Source: an uncultured Blautia sp. (GTDB taxonomy: Bacteria > Bacillota > Clostridia > Lachnospirales > Lachnospiraceae). Taken from it: a stretch of 42,657 bases of DNA. Position 1 is the first letter of the stretch. Every line of letters starts with the position of its first letter. A model generated the notes under the pieces. That model was not told the origin of the DNA. It did not search any database and saw nothing but the letters and a program-made list of their open reading frames with translations. A program made the position numbers and the translations under genes. The stretch lies in NCBI GenBank assembly GCA_900543715.1, contig UQSX01000018.1, positions 1-42,657 of the forward strand, written 5' to 3'. Positions 16,335 through 25,054 of this stretch are shown here, piece by piece.

Positions 16335-17045
16335 ATGGGGAGAAAGTGGATAAAAAGGATTATGGCTGGGGTGATGCTCTGCGCCATATATCTCCTTTCC
16401 AGAGAGGGGGCTGTCCTGACAGCCCAGGAAAAAACAGAGAGTCCAGGAGCAATCGTTATAGACAGCGGACACGGAGGGGTTGACCCGGGAGTAGTGGGCA
16501 TTGACGGACTGGAAGAAAAAGGGATTAACCTGAAAATCGCCGGTTTCCTGGGGGAATATCTGGAAGCGGAAGGGTACGAGGTTGTTTTTACCAGAGAAGA
16601 CGATACAGGATTGTATGATGAGGACAGCAGGAATAAAAAGAATCAGGACCTGAAGAACCGCTGCGCCCTTATTGAAGAAACAGAGCCCATTCTCACAGTC
16701 AGCATTCATCAGAACAGCTATCAGGACGAAAGTGTCTGCGGCCCTCAGGTGTTTTATTATACAGATTCAGAGGGCGGAAAGGCACTGGCAGAGTGTATCC
16801 AGGAAACTATGAACGAACAGCTGGAGATCCAGAGGCCCAGAAAGGCCAAAGCGAATGATTCCTATTACCTGCTGAAGAAAAGCAAGGGTATCGTAAATAT
16901 TATAGAGACCGGATTTCTCACCAATCCCAGAGAGGCAGAACTGCTTCAGACAGAGGAGTATCAGAGAAAATGTGCCCAGGCGATTTCCGACGGTATCTTA
17001 AAATTTCTAAAAACGGTGGAAATGAAAGGAACAGATGTGGTATGA
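16335..17045 (+). CDS. N-acetylmuramoyl-L-alanine amidase (CwlD-like)
   Basis: The 236-aa protein has an N-terminal membrane or signal segment (about residues 8-25) and one Amidase_3 catalytic domain. Zinc ligands are seen in IVIDSGHGGVDPG (His), GLEEKGIN (Glu) and SIHQNSY (His), and the catalytic Glu in IIETGFLTNP. It cleaves the amide between muramic acid and the peptide stem. The small size and single domain resemble CwlD, which makes muramic lactam in the spore cortex; a general wall amidase is the alternative. The start follows AAGGAG. Genes for tRNA modification and nucleotide salvage follow in the same direction. Confidence 0.87.
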   Translation: MGRKWIKRIMAGVMLCAIYLLSREGAVLTAQEKTESPGAIVIDSGHGGVDPGVVGIDGLEEKGINLKIAGFLGEYLEAEGYEVVFTREDDTGLYDEDSRNKKNQDLKNRCALIEETEPILTVSIHQNSYQDESVCGPQVFYYTDSEGGKALAECIQETMNEQLEIQRPRKAKANDSYYLLKKSKGIVNIIETGFLTNPREAELLQTEEYQRKCAQAISDGILKFLKTVEMKGTDVV

Positions 17046-17087
17046 TAAATCTGAATTGTAAGAAACTAAGGGAGAAGAGGTTTTAAG

Positions 17088-18143
17088 GTGAATACAACAG
17101 TAGTCACAGTAGATAAAGAGCATCCGGACAGAAAGGTAATAGAAAGAGCCGGCCAGATCTTAAAATCCGGCGGGCTGGTAGCCTTTCCCACAGAAACCGT
17201 TTACGGTCTGGGAGGAGACGGACTGAACCCAAGTTCTTCTCAAAAAATCTACCAGGCCAAAGGCAGGCCCTCGGATAACCCTCTGATCATACATATTGCG
17301 GATCTGGAGAGCCTGGATAAGATTGTAAAGAAAATCCCTCCGAAGGCCCAAAAGATGGCAGAAGCCTTCTGGCCAGGGCCGCTGACAATGATCTTTGAAA
17401 AAAGCAGTCTGGTGCCTTATGAAACCACAGGAGGACTGGAGAGCGTGGCTGTGCGGATGCCCAGTCATCCTGTGGCGGCAGCTTTGATAAAGGCGGGAGG
17501 AGGTTATGTTGCCGCTCCCAGCGCCAATACTTCCGGGCGGCCCAGTCCTACTCAGGCTGCCCATGTCCGGGAGGACCTGGAGGGAAAGATTGATATGATC
17601 ATCGATGGGGGCAGCGTAGGTATTGGGCTGGAGTCCACCATTGTAGATTTTACTGAGGAGGAGCCAGTGATCCTTCGCCCCGGATACATTAATCAGGAGA
17701 TGATGGAAGCAGTCATCGGCCAGGTAAAAATGGATAAAGGCCTGCTGATCACAGATGAGAAGGTGCGGCCAAAGGCTCCGGGAATGAAGTACCGGCATTA
17801 TGCGCCAAGAGCCCCTCTTACCATTGTACAGGGAAAAGAGGCGGAGACAGTGGCCTATATTAATGAACAGTGTGAAAAACTGGCAGAGCAGGGAAAAAAA
17901 GCAGGCGTTATCGCCACAGATGAGACCAGGGAGAAGTATCAGGCCTCAGTGGTAAAGAGTATCGGGAGCAGGCAGGAGGAAGAAGGCATTGCCCGGCATC
18001 TTTTCAGCATTTTGAGAGAATTCGATGAAGAAGATGTGGAGGCAATCTTTTCTGAATCTTTTGACACCCCAAGGATGGGACAGGCCATTATGAACCGGCT
18101 TTTGAAAGCGGCAGGCCACCATATAATTGAACTGTCAGACTAA
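17088..18143 (+). CDS. Threonylcarbamoyl-AMP synthase (Sua5/YwlC)
   Basis: The 351-aa protein makes threonylcarbamoyl-AMP from threonine, bicarbonate and ATP for the t6A37 modification of tRNAs reading ANN codons. The N-terminal YrdC domain (about 15-205) has GGLVAFPTETVYGLGGDG, the KGRPSDNPL motif and AAPSANTSGRPSPT. A C-terminal Sua5 domain (about 235-345) follows, so it is the long Sua5 form. The start is a GTG preceded by GAGAAGAGG. It lies between a wall amidase and rpiB in a run of same-direction genes with gaps under 50 bases. Confidence 0.94.
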   Translation: MNTTVVTVDKEHPDRKVIERAGQILKSGGLVAFPTETVYGLGGDGLNPSSSQKIYQAKGRPSDNPLIIHIADLESLDKIVKKIPPKAQKMAEAFWPGPLTMIFEKSSLVPYETTGGLESVAVRMPSHPVAAALIKAGGGYVAAPSANTSGRPSPTQAAHVREDLEGKIDMIIDGGSVGIGLESTIVDFTEEEPVILRPGYINQEMMEAVIGQVKMDKGLLITDEKVRPKAPGMKYRHYAPRAPLTIVQGKEAETVAYINEQCEKLAEQGKKAGVIATDETREKYQASVVKSIGSRQEEEGIARHLFSILREFDEEDVEAIFSESFDTPRMGQAIMNRLLKAAGHHIIELSD

Positions 18144-18192
18144 AGGCGCTCTTTTTGCGGGAGCCCTGAATATAAAAAGGAGGAGGATGCAT

Positions 18193-18627
18193 ATGATAGC
18201 ATTGGGATGTGACCATGGCGGTTATGAACTGAAACAGGAGATTATAAAATATCTGGAGGAAAAAAAGATTCCTTATAAAGATTTTGGATGCGACAGCACC
18301 CAGTCTGTAGATTATCCCATCTACGCCAGAAAAGTAGGGAGAGCTATACAGAGCGGCGAATGCGAGAAAGGGATTCTGATCTGCGGAACAGGAATCGGCA
18401 TTTCTATTGCTGCAAATAAGATGAAAGGAATCCGGGCAGCGCTGTGTACAGACTGCTTCAGCGCAGAGGCGACCAGGCAGCATAATGATGCTAATATTCT
18501 GGCTCTGGGCGGAAGAGTAGTAGGCCCTGGCCTGGCAGTAAAGATCGTGGATACCTTCCTGAATACAGAGTTCTCCCATGATGAACGGCACCAGAGAAGG
18601 ATCAATCTTATTGAGAGCGATGAATAA
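18193..18627 (+). CDS. rpiB: Ribose-5-phosphate isomerase B
   Basis: The 144-aa enzyme interconverts ribose 5-phosphate and ribulose 5-phosphate. Family motifs are IALGCDHGGYELK at the N-terminus, the catalytic-loop GILICGTGIGISIAANK and ALCTDCFSAEATRQHNDANILALGGR. An upstream frame extends to 18127, but AGGAGG at 18181 is six bases from the ATG at 18193 and the family starts there. A second ATG six bases earlier is too close to that site. It precedes upp, which fits nucleotide and pentose metabolism. Confidence 0.94.
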   Translation: MIALGCDHGGYELKQEIIKYLEEKKIPYKDFGCDSTQSVDYPIYARKVGRAIQSGECEKGILICGTGIGISIAANKMKGIRAALCTDCFSAEATRQHNDANILALGGRVVGPGLAVKIVDTFLNTEFSHDERHQRRINLIESDE

Positions 18628-18654
18628 ACAGACAGGAGACAAAGGAGAATAAAA

Positions 18655-19284
18655 ATGGGAAAAGTGTTAGTAATGGAACACCCGCTGATCCAGCATAAAA
18701 TCGGGATCATCCGGAGAAAGGAGACAAGTTCTAAGGAGTTTAGAGAGCTTGTCAGCGAAGTAGCCATGTTTATGGCCTATGAGGCAACCAGAGACCTGAA
18801 GCTGTCTGATGTGGAGATTGAAACACCTATTACGAAAATGGTGGCTAAGGAATTGGCCGGAAAGAAAATGGCAGTAGTACCTATTCTCCGGGCAGGCCTT
18901 GGCATGGTGGAAGGAATGCTGACTATGGTACCTGCCGCAAAGGTGGGGCATATCGGCCTGTACCGTGATCCGGAAACTTTAAAACCGGTAGAATATTATT
19001 GTAAGCTTCCGGCTGACTGTGGAGAAAGAGAGGTCTTCGTTACGGATCCCATGCTGGCCACAGGAGGGTCTGCAGCAGCGGCAATTTCCATGCTGAAGGA
19101 AAAGGGTGTGAAAAATATTCATTTTATGTGTATCATTGCTGCTCCTGAGGGAGTAAAAGCCCTTACAGAAGCCCATCCGGATGTAGATATCTATATAGGG
19201 GCATTGGACGATCACCTGAATGATCACGGATATATCGTTCCCGGATTGGGAGACGCAGGAGACCGGATTTTTGGCACAAAATAG
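18655..19284 (+). CDS. upp: Uracil phosphoribosyltransferase
   Basis: The 209-aa protein converts uracil and PRPP to UMP in pyrimidine salvage. It has the expected length, the N-terminal [22 protein letters not shown] motif region, the PRPP-binding loop [19 protein letters not shown] and the C-terminal uracil-binding [18 protein letters not shown]. It lies 27 bases after rpiB and 16 bases before a dCMP deaminase gene, so pyrimidine genes are grouped here. Confidence 0.97.
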   Translation: MGKVLVMEHPLIQHKIGIIRRKETSSKEFRELVSEVAMFMAYEATRDLKLSDVEIETPITKMVAKELAGKKMAVVPILRAGLGMVEGMLTMVPAAKVGHIGLYRDPETLKPVEYYCKLPADCGEREVFVTDPMLATGGSAAAAISMLKEKGVKNIHFMCIIAAPEGVKALTEAHPDVDIYIGALDDHLNDHGYIVPGLGDAGDRIFGTK

Positions 19285-19300
19285 ACGAGGGGTGAAGAAA

Positions 19301-19786
19301 ATGTCAGGAAAAAGACAGGGCTATATATCTTGGGACGAATATTTTATGGGAGTTGCAAAACTGGCGGGAATGCGCTCCAAAGATCCAAATTCTCAGGTAG
19401 GATCCTGTATCGTGAGCCAGGATAACAAAATCCTTTCCATGGGCTACAATGGCTTTCCCATGGGATGCTCTGATGATGAATTTCCCTGGGCCAGAGAAGG
19501 GGAGGATTTTGATACCAAGTATTTTTATGTGACGCACAGCGAGCTGAATGCCATCCTCAATTACAGAGGGGGCTCTCTGGAGGGAGCAAAGCTCTATGTA
19601 TCCTTATTCCCCTGCAATGAATGTGCCAAGGCTATTATCCAGGCAGGGATCAAGACCATTGTATATGGCTGTGATAAATATGGGGACACTCCGGCAGTGA
19701 AAGCTTCCAAGAGAATGCTGGATGCTGCAGGAGTCCGGTACTATCAGTACAGCCCTACAGGGCGGAAGATAGAGCTGGAAGTGTAG
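19301..19786 (+). CDS. Deoxycytidylate (dCMP) deaminase
   Basis: The 161-aa zinc enzyme deaminates dCMP to dUMP for dTMP synthesis. Zinc and catalytic residues are seen in THSELNA (His79, Glu81) and FPCNECAK (Cys105, Cys108); SKDPNSQVGSCIV and GYNGFPMG are also typical. It resembles ComEB of Bacillus. The frame runs upstream into upp, but the ATG at 19301 follows GAGGGGTG and begins at the conserved domain. It is the last gene before the proS promoter. Confidence 0.92.
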   Translation: MSGKRQGYISWDEYFMGVAKLAGMRSKDPNSQVGSCIVSQDNKILSMGYNGFPMGCSDDEFPWAREGEDFDTKYFYVTHSELNAILNYRGGSLEGAKLYVSLFPCNECAKAIIQAGIKTIVYGCDKYGDTPAVKASKRMLDAAGVRYYQYSPTGRKIELEV

Positions 19787-19797
19787 ACAGTCCGGTC

Positions 19798-19826
19798 TTG
19801 ACAAAAAAGAAAAATTCCAATAAAAT
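19798..19826 (+). promoter_or_regulatory. Promoter of the proS T-box transcript
   Basis: TTGACA and TAAAAT are exactly 17 bases apart, followed by about 25 bases before the T-box Stem I. Confidence 0.8.
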
Positions 19827-19850
19827 GGGGCAAAGAGATAAAAAGAAAAA

Positions 19851-20082
19851 TGGCGATGAAAAGGAATAGTACCTGCTCGGAATGGCACAGAGAGAGGACC
19901 GCTGGTGGAAGGTCTTCCCGGGAAGACAGGGAACCGGCTTTGGAGCTGCCTGTGAGGAGCAGGACGTGGGCTTTGGCGTTAGAAAAGCATAAAGAGGGCG
20001 GCAGAAAAACAGCCGTCAATAAGGGTGGTACCGCCGAATCCAAGACATCGGTCCCTGTCAGGGGATACGGTGTCTTTTTTTG
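19851..20082 (+). promoter_or_regulatory. T-box leader of proS
   Basis: The leader has Stem I with the GCGATGAAAAGGAATAGTA start, the AGAGAG bulge and the GCTGGTGGAAG distal loop, and the hallmark T-box AAGGGTGGTACCGCC (20021-20035). It ends in an intrinsic terminator (20044-20081, GACATCGG with CGGTGTC, then seven T). Uncharged tRNA binding would favour the antiterminator and raise proS expression. The T-box base that pairs with the tRNA discriminator is U, which fits an A73 tRNA such as tRNA-Pro. Above the specifier loop, CCTGCTC (19872) pairs with GAGCAGG (19957); I could not find an obvious CCN specifier after it. Confidence 0.93.
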
Positions 20083-20116
20083 TTCTATAGGGAAGTCTTC
20101 AGACTGCCCTATAAAA
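20083..20116. repeat. Palindromic repeat copy 2 in the proS leader
   Basis: Arms around CTATAGGGAAGTCT and AGACTGCCCTATAA pair around a 2-base loop with one mismatch in the core. The sequence is close to the perfect palindrome at 5109-5155 (shared TTCTATAGG and AGTCT). It lies between the T-box terminator and proS and so is part of the readthrough mRNA. Confidence 0.65.
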
Positions 20117-20192
20117 TAAAGAGTTGCTATGAGATTCAGAGCGGGACGCCTATGCATCGTTTTAGAAGAAAATCATAAAAAGGAGCAGAAAT

Positions 20193-21632
20193 ATGGCAAA
20201 GGATAAGAAATTTGTGAAAGAAATTACCTCTATGGAGGAGGATTTTGCCCAGTGGTATACAGATGTGGTGAAGAAGGCTGAACTCATTGATTATACCAGC
20301 GTAAAGGGTTGTATGGTGATCAAACCGGCAGGATATGCGATCTGGGAAAATATCCAGCATGAGCTGGACAGAAGATTTAAGGAAACCGGTGTGGAAAATG
20401 TATACCTTCCCATGTTTATCCCGGAAAGCCTCTTACAGAAAGAAAAGGATCATGTGGAAGGTTTTGCCCCGGAAGTGGCCTGGGTGACTCACGGCGGGCT
20501 GGAGCCTCTTCAGGAAAGACTCTGTGTACGTCCAACTTCAGAAACCCTGTTCTGTGACCTGTATTCAAAAGAAATTCATTCTCACAGAGACCTGCCTAAA
20601 GTATACAATCAGTGGTGTTCTGTAGTGCGGTGGGAGAAAACTACCAGACCTTTCCTCCGTTCCAGAGAATTTCTGTGGCAGGAAGGACATACCGCTCATG
20701 CTACAGCAGAAGAAGCTGAAGAGCGGACCATTCAGATGCTGAATATCTATGCAGATTTCTGTGAAGAGGTACTGGCAATTCCGGTGATCAAAGGACAGAA
20801 GACAGAAAAAGAAAAATTTGCCGGTGCAGAAGCTACCTATACCATCGAGTCTCTCATGCATGACGGAAAGGCTCTTCAGTCAGGAACCAGCCATAATTTC
20901 GGAGATGGATTTGCAAAGGCTTTCGGTATCCAGTATACAGATAAAGAAAATAAATTACAGTATGTACACCAGACTTCCTGGGGTATGACAACTCGTATGA
21001 TCGGAGCTCTGATCATGGTACATGGAGATAACAGCGGACTGGTGCTGCCTCCAAGGATCGCGCCGGTACAGGCAGTGATCATTCCTATTCAGCAGAGAAA
21101 AGAAGGGGTTCTGGAGACTGCCCAGAGATTAGAGGCTCAGCTAAAGGCAGCAGGCATCCGGGTAAAAACTGATGAGACAGATAAGAGCCCTGGATTTAAA
21201 TTTGCAGAGCAGGAGATGAGAGGAATTCCTGTACGTATTGAATGCGGACCGAAGGATATAGAGGCAAATCAGGCGGTAGTTGTCCGCAGAGATACCAGAG
21301 AGAAGGTTACAGTATCTCTGGATGAGCTGGCTCAGAAAGTAGGAGAAATCCTGGATACTATGCAGGGAGAGATGCTGGAAAGAGCCAGAGCTCACAGAGA
21401 CGCGCACACTTATGTAGCTACAGACTACGAAACCTTTAAGGAGACTATTAACGAAAAGCCGGGATTTGTAAAGGCAATGTGGTGCGGCTGCAGAGAATGT
21501 GAAGATAAGGTAAAGGAAGACGTTCAGGCTACGGCAAGATGCATGCCTTTTGAGCAGGAGAATCTGTCTGATAAATGTGTGGTATGCGGAAAGCCGGCCA
21601 AGAAAATGATTTACTGGGGGCGTGCATATTAA
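20193..21632 (+). CDS. proS: Prolyl-tRNA synthetase (archaeal/eukaryal-type, ProS3)
   Basis: The 479-aa class II synthetase attaches proline to tRNA-Pro. It has the short ProRS form without the bacterial editing insertion: motif 1 region [15 protein letters not shown], motif 2 [21 protein letters not shown], the [15 protein letters not shown] segment, motif 3 [16 protein letters not shown], then an anticodon-binding domain. A C-terminal zinc-type domain with CGCRECE and [10 protein letters not shown] is typical of this form. AAGGAG precedes the start. Expression is under the upstream T-box. cca begins two bases after the stop. Confidence 0.96.
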   Translation: MAKDKKFVKEITSMEEDFAQWYTDVVKKAELIDYTSVKGCMVIKPAGYAIWENIQHELDRRFKETGVENVYLPMFIPESLLQKEKDHVEGFAPEVAWVTHGGLEPLQERLCVRPTSETLFCDLYSKEIHSHRDLPKVYNQWCSVVRWEKTTRPFLRSREFLWQEGHTAHATAEEAEERTIQMLNIYADFCEEVLAIPVIKGQKTEKEKFAGAEATYTIESLMHDGKALQSGTSHNFGDGFAKAFGIQYTDKENKLQYVHQTSWGMTTRMIGALIMVHGDNSGLVLPPRIAPVQAVIIPIQQRKEGVLETAQRLEAQLKAAGIRVKTDETDKSPGFKFAEQEMRGIPVRIECGPKDIEANQAVVVRRDTREKVTVSLDELAQKVGEILDTMQGEMLERARAHRDAHTYVATDYETFKETINEKPGFVKAMWCGCRECEDKVKEDVQATARCMPFEQENLSDKCVVCGKPAKKMIYWGRAY

Positions 21633-21634
21633 TT

Positions 21635-22951
21635 ATGAGAATTGAAGTTCCAGAAAAAGCTGAAAAAATCATAGATGCTTTACAGGAACATGGATATGAT
21701 GCTTATGTAGTGGGAGGCTGTGTTCGTGACAGCCTCCTTCACCGTTCACCGGCGGACTGGGATATCACCACATCTGCCACTCCGGAAGAGGTGAAAAAGA
21801 TTTTCCGGCGAACAGTGGATACAGGGATCCAGCATGGGACTGTGACAGTGCTTATGGATAAAGAAGGGTTTGAGGTGACCACTTACAGGATTGACGGAGA
21901 GTATGAAGATGGCCGCCATCCTAAAGAAGTGATTTTTACCCCCAGCCTTAAGGAAGATTTAAGACGCCGGGATTTTACCATCAACGCTATGGCCTATAAT
22001 CACCGGACCGGTCTGGTGGATATTTTTGGAGGGGTGGAGGACCTGAAAAATAAAGTGGTCCGCTGTGTGGGAAATCCAAGAGAGCGGTTTACAGAGGACG
22101 CTCTGCGCATTCTGCGGGCAGTGAGGTTTTCCGCCCAGCTGGGATTTTCCATTGATGAAAAGACCCAGACGGCGGCCCGGGAACTTGGCGAAACCCTTAA
22201 AAAGATCAGTGCGGAGAGGATTCAGACGGAGCTTGTAAAGCTCCTTACTTCCCCCAATCCCCAATATCTGAAAAAAGCCTGGGAGCTGGGGCTGACAAAA
22301 ATCTTTTTATGGGAATTTGACAAGGCCATGGAGACGCCCCAGGAAAACCCCCATCATTGTTATAATGTGGGAGAGCATACACTGAAAGCAATGGCTGCGG
22401 TGAGGCCTGACCGGCTTCTGCGGCTGACGCTTCTCTTCCACGATCTGGGTAAGGCCGGGACCAGAACAAGAGATGAAAAGGGGATTGATCACTTTCACGG
22501 ACATCCTGCAGCCAGTGAGAAGATTGCCCGTGATGTGCTGAAGAGGCTGCGGTTTGATAATGATACTGTGAATAAGGTAGGAAAGCTGGTATACTGGCAT
22601 GAATGTCCCTGGGAAGCCACTTCCCGCTCTGTGCGGAGAGCTCTTTCAAAAACAGGCACAGAACTTTTCCCCCTTCTTCTGGAAGTGAGAAGAGGGGATA
22701 TCATGGCCCAGAGCGGCTATCACCTGAAGGAAAAACTGGAATGGCTGGATCAGCTTGGAAATATCTATAAGGAGATCCTCCAAAGGAAAGAGTGCGTCTC
22801 CATAAAGGATCTGGCAGTTTCCGGAAGAGATCTGATCAGTGCCGGAATGAAACCGGGCAAAGAGATCGGAGAAACTCTGGACAGATTTCTGGAAATTGTT
22901 TTGGAAGACCCGGAAAAAAATACAAAAGAATATCTGCTGTCCCTCCTTTGA
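21635..22951 (+). CDS. cca: CCA-adding tRNA nucleotidyltransferase
   Basis: The 438-aa enzyme adds or repairs the 3' CCA of tRNAs. The nucleotidyltransferase head has VVGGCVRDSLL and the metal-binding DWD pair (Asp41, Asp43), then RRDFTINAMAYN and GRHPKEVIFTPSL. The RNA-binding domain has VRFSAQLGFSIDE. An HD domain follows (LTLLFHDLGKAGTRT, HFHGHPAAS). The frame runs back into proS, but the ATG at 21635 begins at the family start; its ribosome binding site is weak, which fits coupling to proS. The tRNAs in this window lack an encoded CCA, so this activity is needed. Confidence 0.94.
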   Translation: MRIEVPEKAEKIIDALQEHGYDAYVVGGCVRDSLLHRSPADWDITTSATPEEVKKIFRRTVDTGIQHGTVTVLMDKEGFEVTTYRIDGEYEDGRHPKEVIFTPSLKEDLRRRDFTINAMAYNHRTGLVDIFGGVEDLKNKVVRCVGNPRERFTEDALRILRAVRFSAQLGFSIDEKTQTAARELGETLKKISAERIQTELVKLLTSPNPQYLKKAWELGLTKIFLWEFDKAMETPQENPHHCYNVGEHTLKAMAAVRPDRLLRLTLLFHDLGKAGTRTRDEKGIDHFHGHPAASEKIARDVLKRLRFDNDTVNKVGKLVYWHECPWEATSRSVRRALSKTGTELFPLLLEVRRGDIMAQSGYHLKEKLEWLDQLGNIYKEILQRKECVSIKDLAVSGRDLISAGMKPGKEIGETLDRFLEIVLEDPEKNTKEYLLSLL

Positions 22952-23016
22952 ACCCATTCTAACCCCGGTTCCCCCTGCATACAATGAAAGGGACATGAAA
23001 AAAGGGGGAGAAAATT

Positions 23017-23997
23017 GTGTATGACCGTGGTCTGAGCGTGTTGGAACAGTACGGATTGGAAGCCGGGGCCGTATACCGGGGAAGGGGAGCCTTGATCTGT
23101 GAGACGGACCAGGGACTGGTGCTGATCAAAGAATTTTTAGGAACCCCGAAGAAGCTGGAGTGCCAGGCAAAGCTTTTGGAAAAGATTGCCGGCGCATCTC
23201 CCATATTGACGGACCAGATATTGAGCAATAAAGAAGGTTCCTATATATCGGGAGACAGTGACCATATTCCCTATATCGTTAAGAAATGGTATGAGGGCAA
23301 GGAATGTGATACCCGCAGCGAGGAGGATATCTGTAAAGGCGCCGCTGCTCTGGCAAGTTTACATAAAGTGATGTCTATGCCGGTACAGAACCATTATGTA
23401 AGGGAGTCTCTGTACAGCGAATTTCAGAGACATAACAGAGAACTGCGGAAGATACGGAAATTTGTATGCGGAAAACGGAGAAAGAACCGGTTTGAGCAGA
23501 AATTCCTGGATACAGTATGCTGTTTTCTGGGACATGGGGAGGATGCGGTAAAACAGCTGGAAGCTTCAGGATACGGAGAACTCCGTCAGAGAGAACTGGA
23601 AAGAGGCGCTGTCTGTCATGGAGAGTATAACCAGCATAATATTCTCTTTTCAGAGGGAGAAATCAGAGCAGTCACGAATTTTGATAAATGGAATTTTGAT
23701 ATTCAGGCAGGGGATCTCTACAGGTTTATGAGAAAGATCCTGGAAAAGCATCAGTGGGATCCGGGGTTGGGAAGGAAGATTCTGCTGTCTTATCAGCAAG
23801 TCAGGCCCCTGACCCCGGAGGAGATAGAAAATCTCAGGATCCGGTTTGCTTATCCGGAGAAATATTGGAAACTGGCAAACTATTATTATACCCATAATAA
23901 GGCATGGATTTCAGAAAAAAATGTAGAAAAGCTGGAAAGATTGTGGGAACAGATGGAAAAATGGAGAAACTTTGTGGAAAGTGTTTTGACGGTCTGA
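23017..23997 (+). CDS. CotS-family spore coat / kinase-like protein
   Basis: The 326-aa protein has the aminoglycoside phosphotransferase-like fold of the CotS/YutH/CotI spore coat family. The N-terminal lobe has ALICETDQGLVLIKEFLGTP with the ATP-lobe Lys; the C-terminal lobe has the catalytic loop GAVCHGEYNQHNILFS and the following VTNFDKWNFD where the usual metal Asp region lies. No signal peptide is seen. The start is a GTG preceded by AAAGGGGGAG. CotS proteins bind the inner coat in Bacillus; phosphotransfer activity here is not known. It follows cca after 65 bases. Confidence 0.82.
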   Translation: MYDRGLSVLEQYGLEAGAVYRGRGALICETDQGLVLIKEFLGTPKKLECQAKLLEKIAGASPILTDQILSNKEGSYISGDSDHIPYIVKKWYEGKECDTRSEEDICKGAAALASLHKVMSMPVQNHYVRESLYSEFQRHNRELRKIRKFVCGKRRKNRFEQKFLDTVCCFLGHGEDAVKQLEASGYGELRQRELERGAVCHGEYNQHNILFSEGEIRAVTNFDKWNFDIQAGDLYRFMRKILEKHQWDPGLGRKILLSYQQVRPLTPEEIENLRIRFAYPEKYWKLANYYYTHNKAWISEKNVEKLERLWEQMEKWRNFVESVLTV

Positions 23998-24014
23998 TAA
24001 ATTTTCGGATATGC

Positions 24015-24043
24015 TTGACAAACCCTGGGAAACACGGTATAAA
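24015..24043 (+). promoter_or_regulatory. Promoter of the HU gene
   Basis: TTGACA and TATAAA are exactly 17 bases apart. The 5' leader then contains a small hairpin (ACCGC and GCGGT, 24052-24065) before the ribosome binding site. Confidence 0.78.
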
Positions 24044-24103
24044 TAACTGTAGACCGCAGTGGCGGTGGACTTTAGCGTGATTTATATTTAGGAGGAAATA
24101 CTC

Positions 24104-24379
24104 ATGAACAGAACAGAATTAGTTGCTGCTATGGCAGAGAAAACACAGTTATCCAAGAAAGACGCAGAAGCAGCTTTAAAAGCCTTCGTTGATGTTGTAT
24201 CTGAAGAAATGAAGAAAGGTGAGAAAGTTCAGTTAGTAGGATTCGGTACTTTTGAAGTCTCTGAGAGAGCTGCAAGAGAGGGAAGAAATCCTCAGACGGG
24301 AGAGACTATGACAATTGCGGCTTCTAAGACTCCGAAGTTCAAAGCTGGAAAAGCTTTAAAGGATTTAGTGAACGCATAA
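24104..24379 (+). CDS. hup: DNA-binding protein HU
   Basis: The 91-aa protein is a full-length HU/IHF-type nucleoid protein, with MNRTELVAAMAEKTQLSKKD, FGTFEVSERAAREGRNPQTG and the C-terminal ASKTPKFKAGKALKDLVN. The arm residues with the RNPQTG turn that intercalates DNA are intact. HU bends and compacts DNA as a dimer. It has a strong promoter and AGGAGG site, expected for an abundant protein. The order hup then yabO-yabP-yabQ-divIC is typical of Firmicutes. Confidence 0.97.
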   Translation: MNRTELVAAMAEKTQLSKKDAEAALKAFVDVVSEEMKKGEKVQLVGFGTFEVSERAAREGRNPQTGETMTIAASKTPKFKAGKALKDLVNA

Positions 24380-24383
24380 TAAA

Positions 24384-24623
24384 ATGAGACTGGATAAATA
24401 TTTAAAGGTGTCCAGACTGATCAAGAGAAGGACTGTGGCAAATGAGGCCTGTGATGCAGGTCGTGTGCTGATAAACGGGAAACCGGCCAAAGCATCTGCC
24501 CAGGTGAAAACAGGAGACATTCTTGAGATACAGTTTGGGAGCAGAAATGTCCGTGTAGAAGTATTAGATGTACAGGAAACTGTAAAAAAAGAAGCGGCCA
24601 GCGAGCTGTTCAAATACCTGTGA
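24384..24623 (+). CDS. rqcP: S4-domain RNA-binding protein RqcP (YabO)
   Basis: The 79-aa protein is a single S4 domain with a short tail: MRLDKYLKVSRLIKRRTVAN, then DAGRVLINGKPAKASAQVKTGD. In Bacillus YabO/RqcP works with RqcH in ribosome-associated quality control, helping to add alanine tails to stalled chains. It begins four bases after hup and stands at the head of the yabP-yabQ-divIC-spoIIE block, exactly as in Bacillus. Confidence 0.93.
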   Translation: MRLDKYLKVSRLIKRRTVANEACDAGRVLINGKPAKASAQVKTGDILEIQFGSRNVRVEVLDVQETVKKEAASELFKYL

Positions 24624-24712
24624 CACCAGGGCGGAGAAATCTGTAGTGTCATTGTACGGATAATAGCGAGAGGTCATGCCTTTCCTGCAAGCGTGGAAGG
24701 TATATTCAGAAT

Positions 24713-24758
24713 CAATCCCCCATATAATCTTTCATAAGGAAGAAAATATGGGGGATTG
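24713..24758 (+). promoter_or_regulatory. Hairpin before yabP covering its probable ribosome binding site
   Basis: Perfect 12-base arms CAATCCCCCATA (24713) and TATGGGGGATTG (24747) enclose a 22-base loop. T-rich sequence follows, so it may act as an attenuator. The GGGGGA in the 3' arm is the only purine-rich site ahead of the TTG start of yabP, so the hairpin could also block translation. Confidence 0.6.
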
Positions 24759-24766
24759 ATTTTCTT

Positions 24767-25051
24767 TTGGAAGAAAAACAGAACAGGAAAGTTCACAAGC
24801 TGCAGCTTACAGATCGGGAAAAAGGCTGTATTCAGGGCGTAAGAGATGTGAATTCCTTTGATGAAAAAGAAATCAGTCTGGTAACAGAGGCGGGAACTCT
24901 TTCTATAAAGGGAGAGGGGCTTCATGTAACCCGTCTGGATCTGGAGAGACAGGAGGTAGATATAGAAGGAAAAGTAGACAGTCTTATATACAGCCAGGGG
25001 ATTACCAAAGCCAAAGGAGGAGAAGGAATGCTGAAAAGGCTGTTTCAGTAA
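24767..25051 (+). CDS. yabP: Sporulation protein YabP
   Basis: The 94-aa protein matches YabP, a spore-assembly protein needed for engulfed forespore development in Bacillus. It has the family pattern GVRDVNSFDEKEISLVTEAG, LSIKGEGLHVTRLDLERQEV and IEGKVDSLIYS. The only plausible start is the TTG at 24767; no ATG or GTG in frame precedes the conserved domain. Its probable binding site, GGGGGA, lies 11 bases away inside a strong hairpin, so expression may be tightly limited. It is followed three bases later by yabQ. Confidence 0.85.
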   Translation: MEEKQNRKVHKLQLTDREKGCIQGVRDVNSFDEKEISLVTEAGTLSIKGEGLHVTRLDLERQEVDIEGKVDSLIYSQGITKAKGGEGMLKRLFQ

Positions 25052-25054
25052 TCC

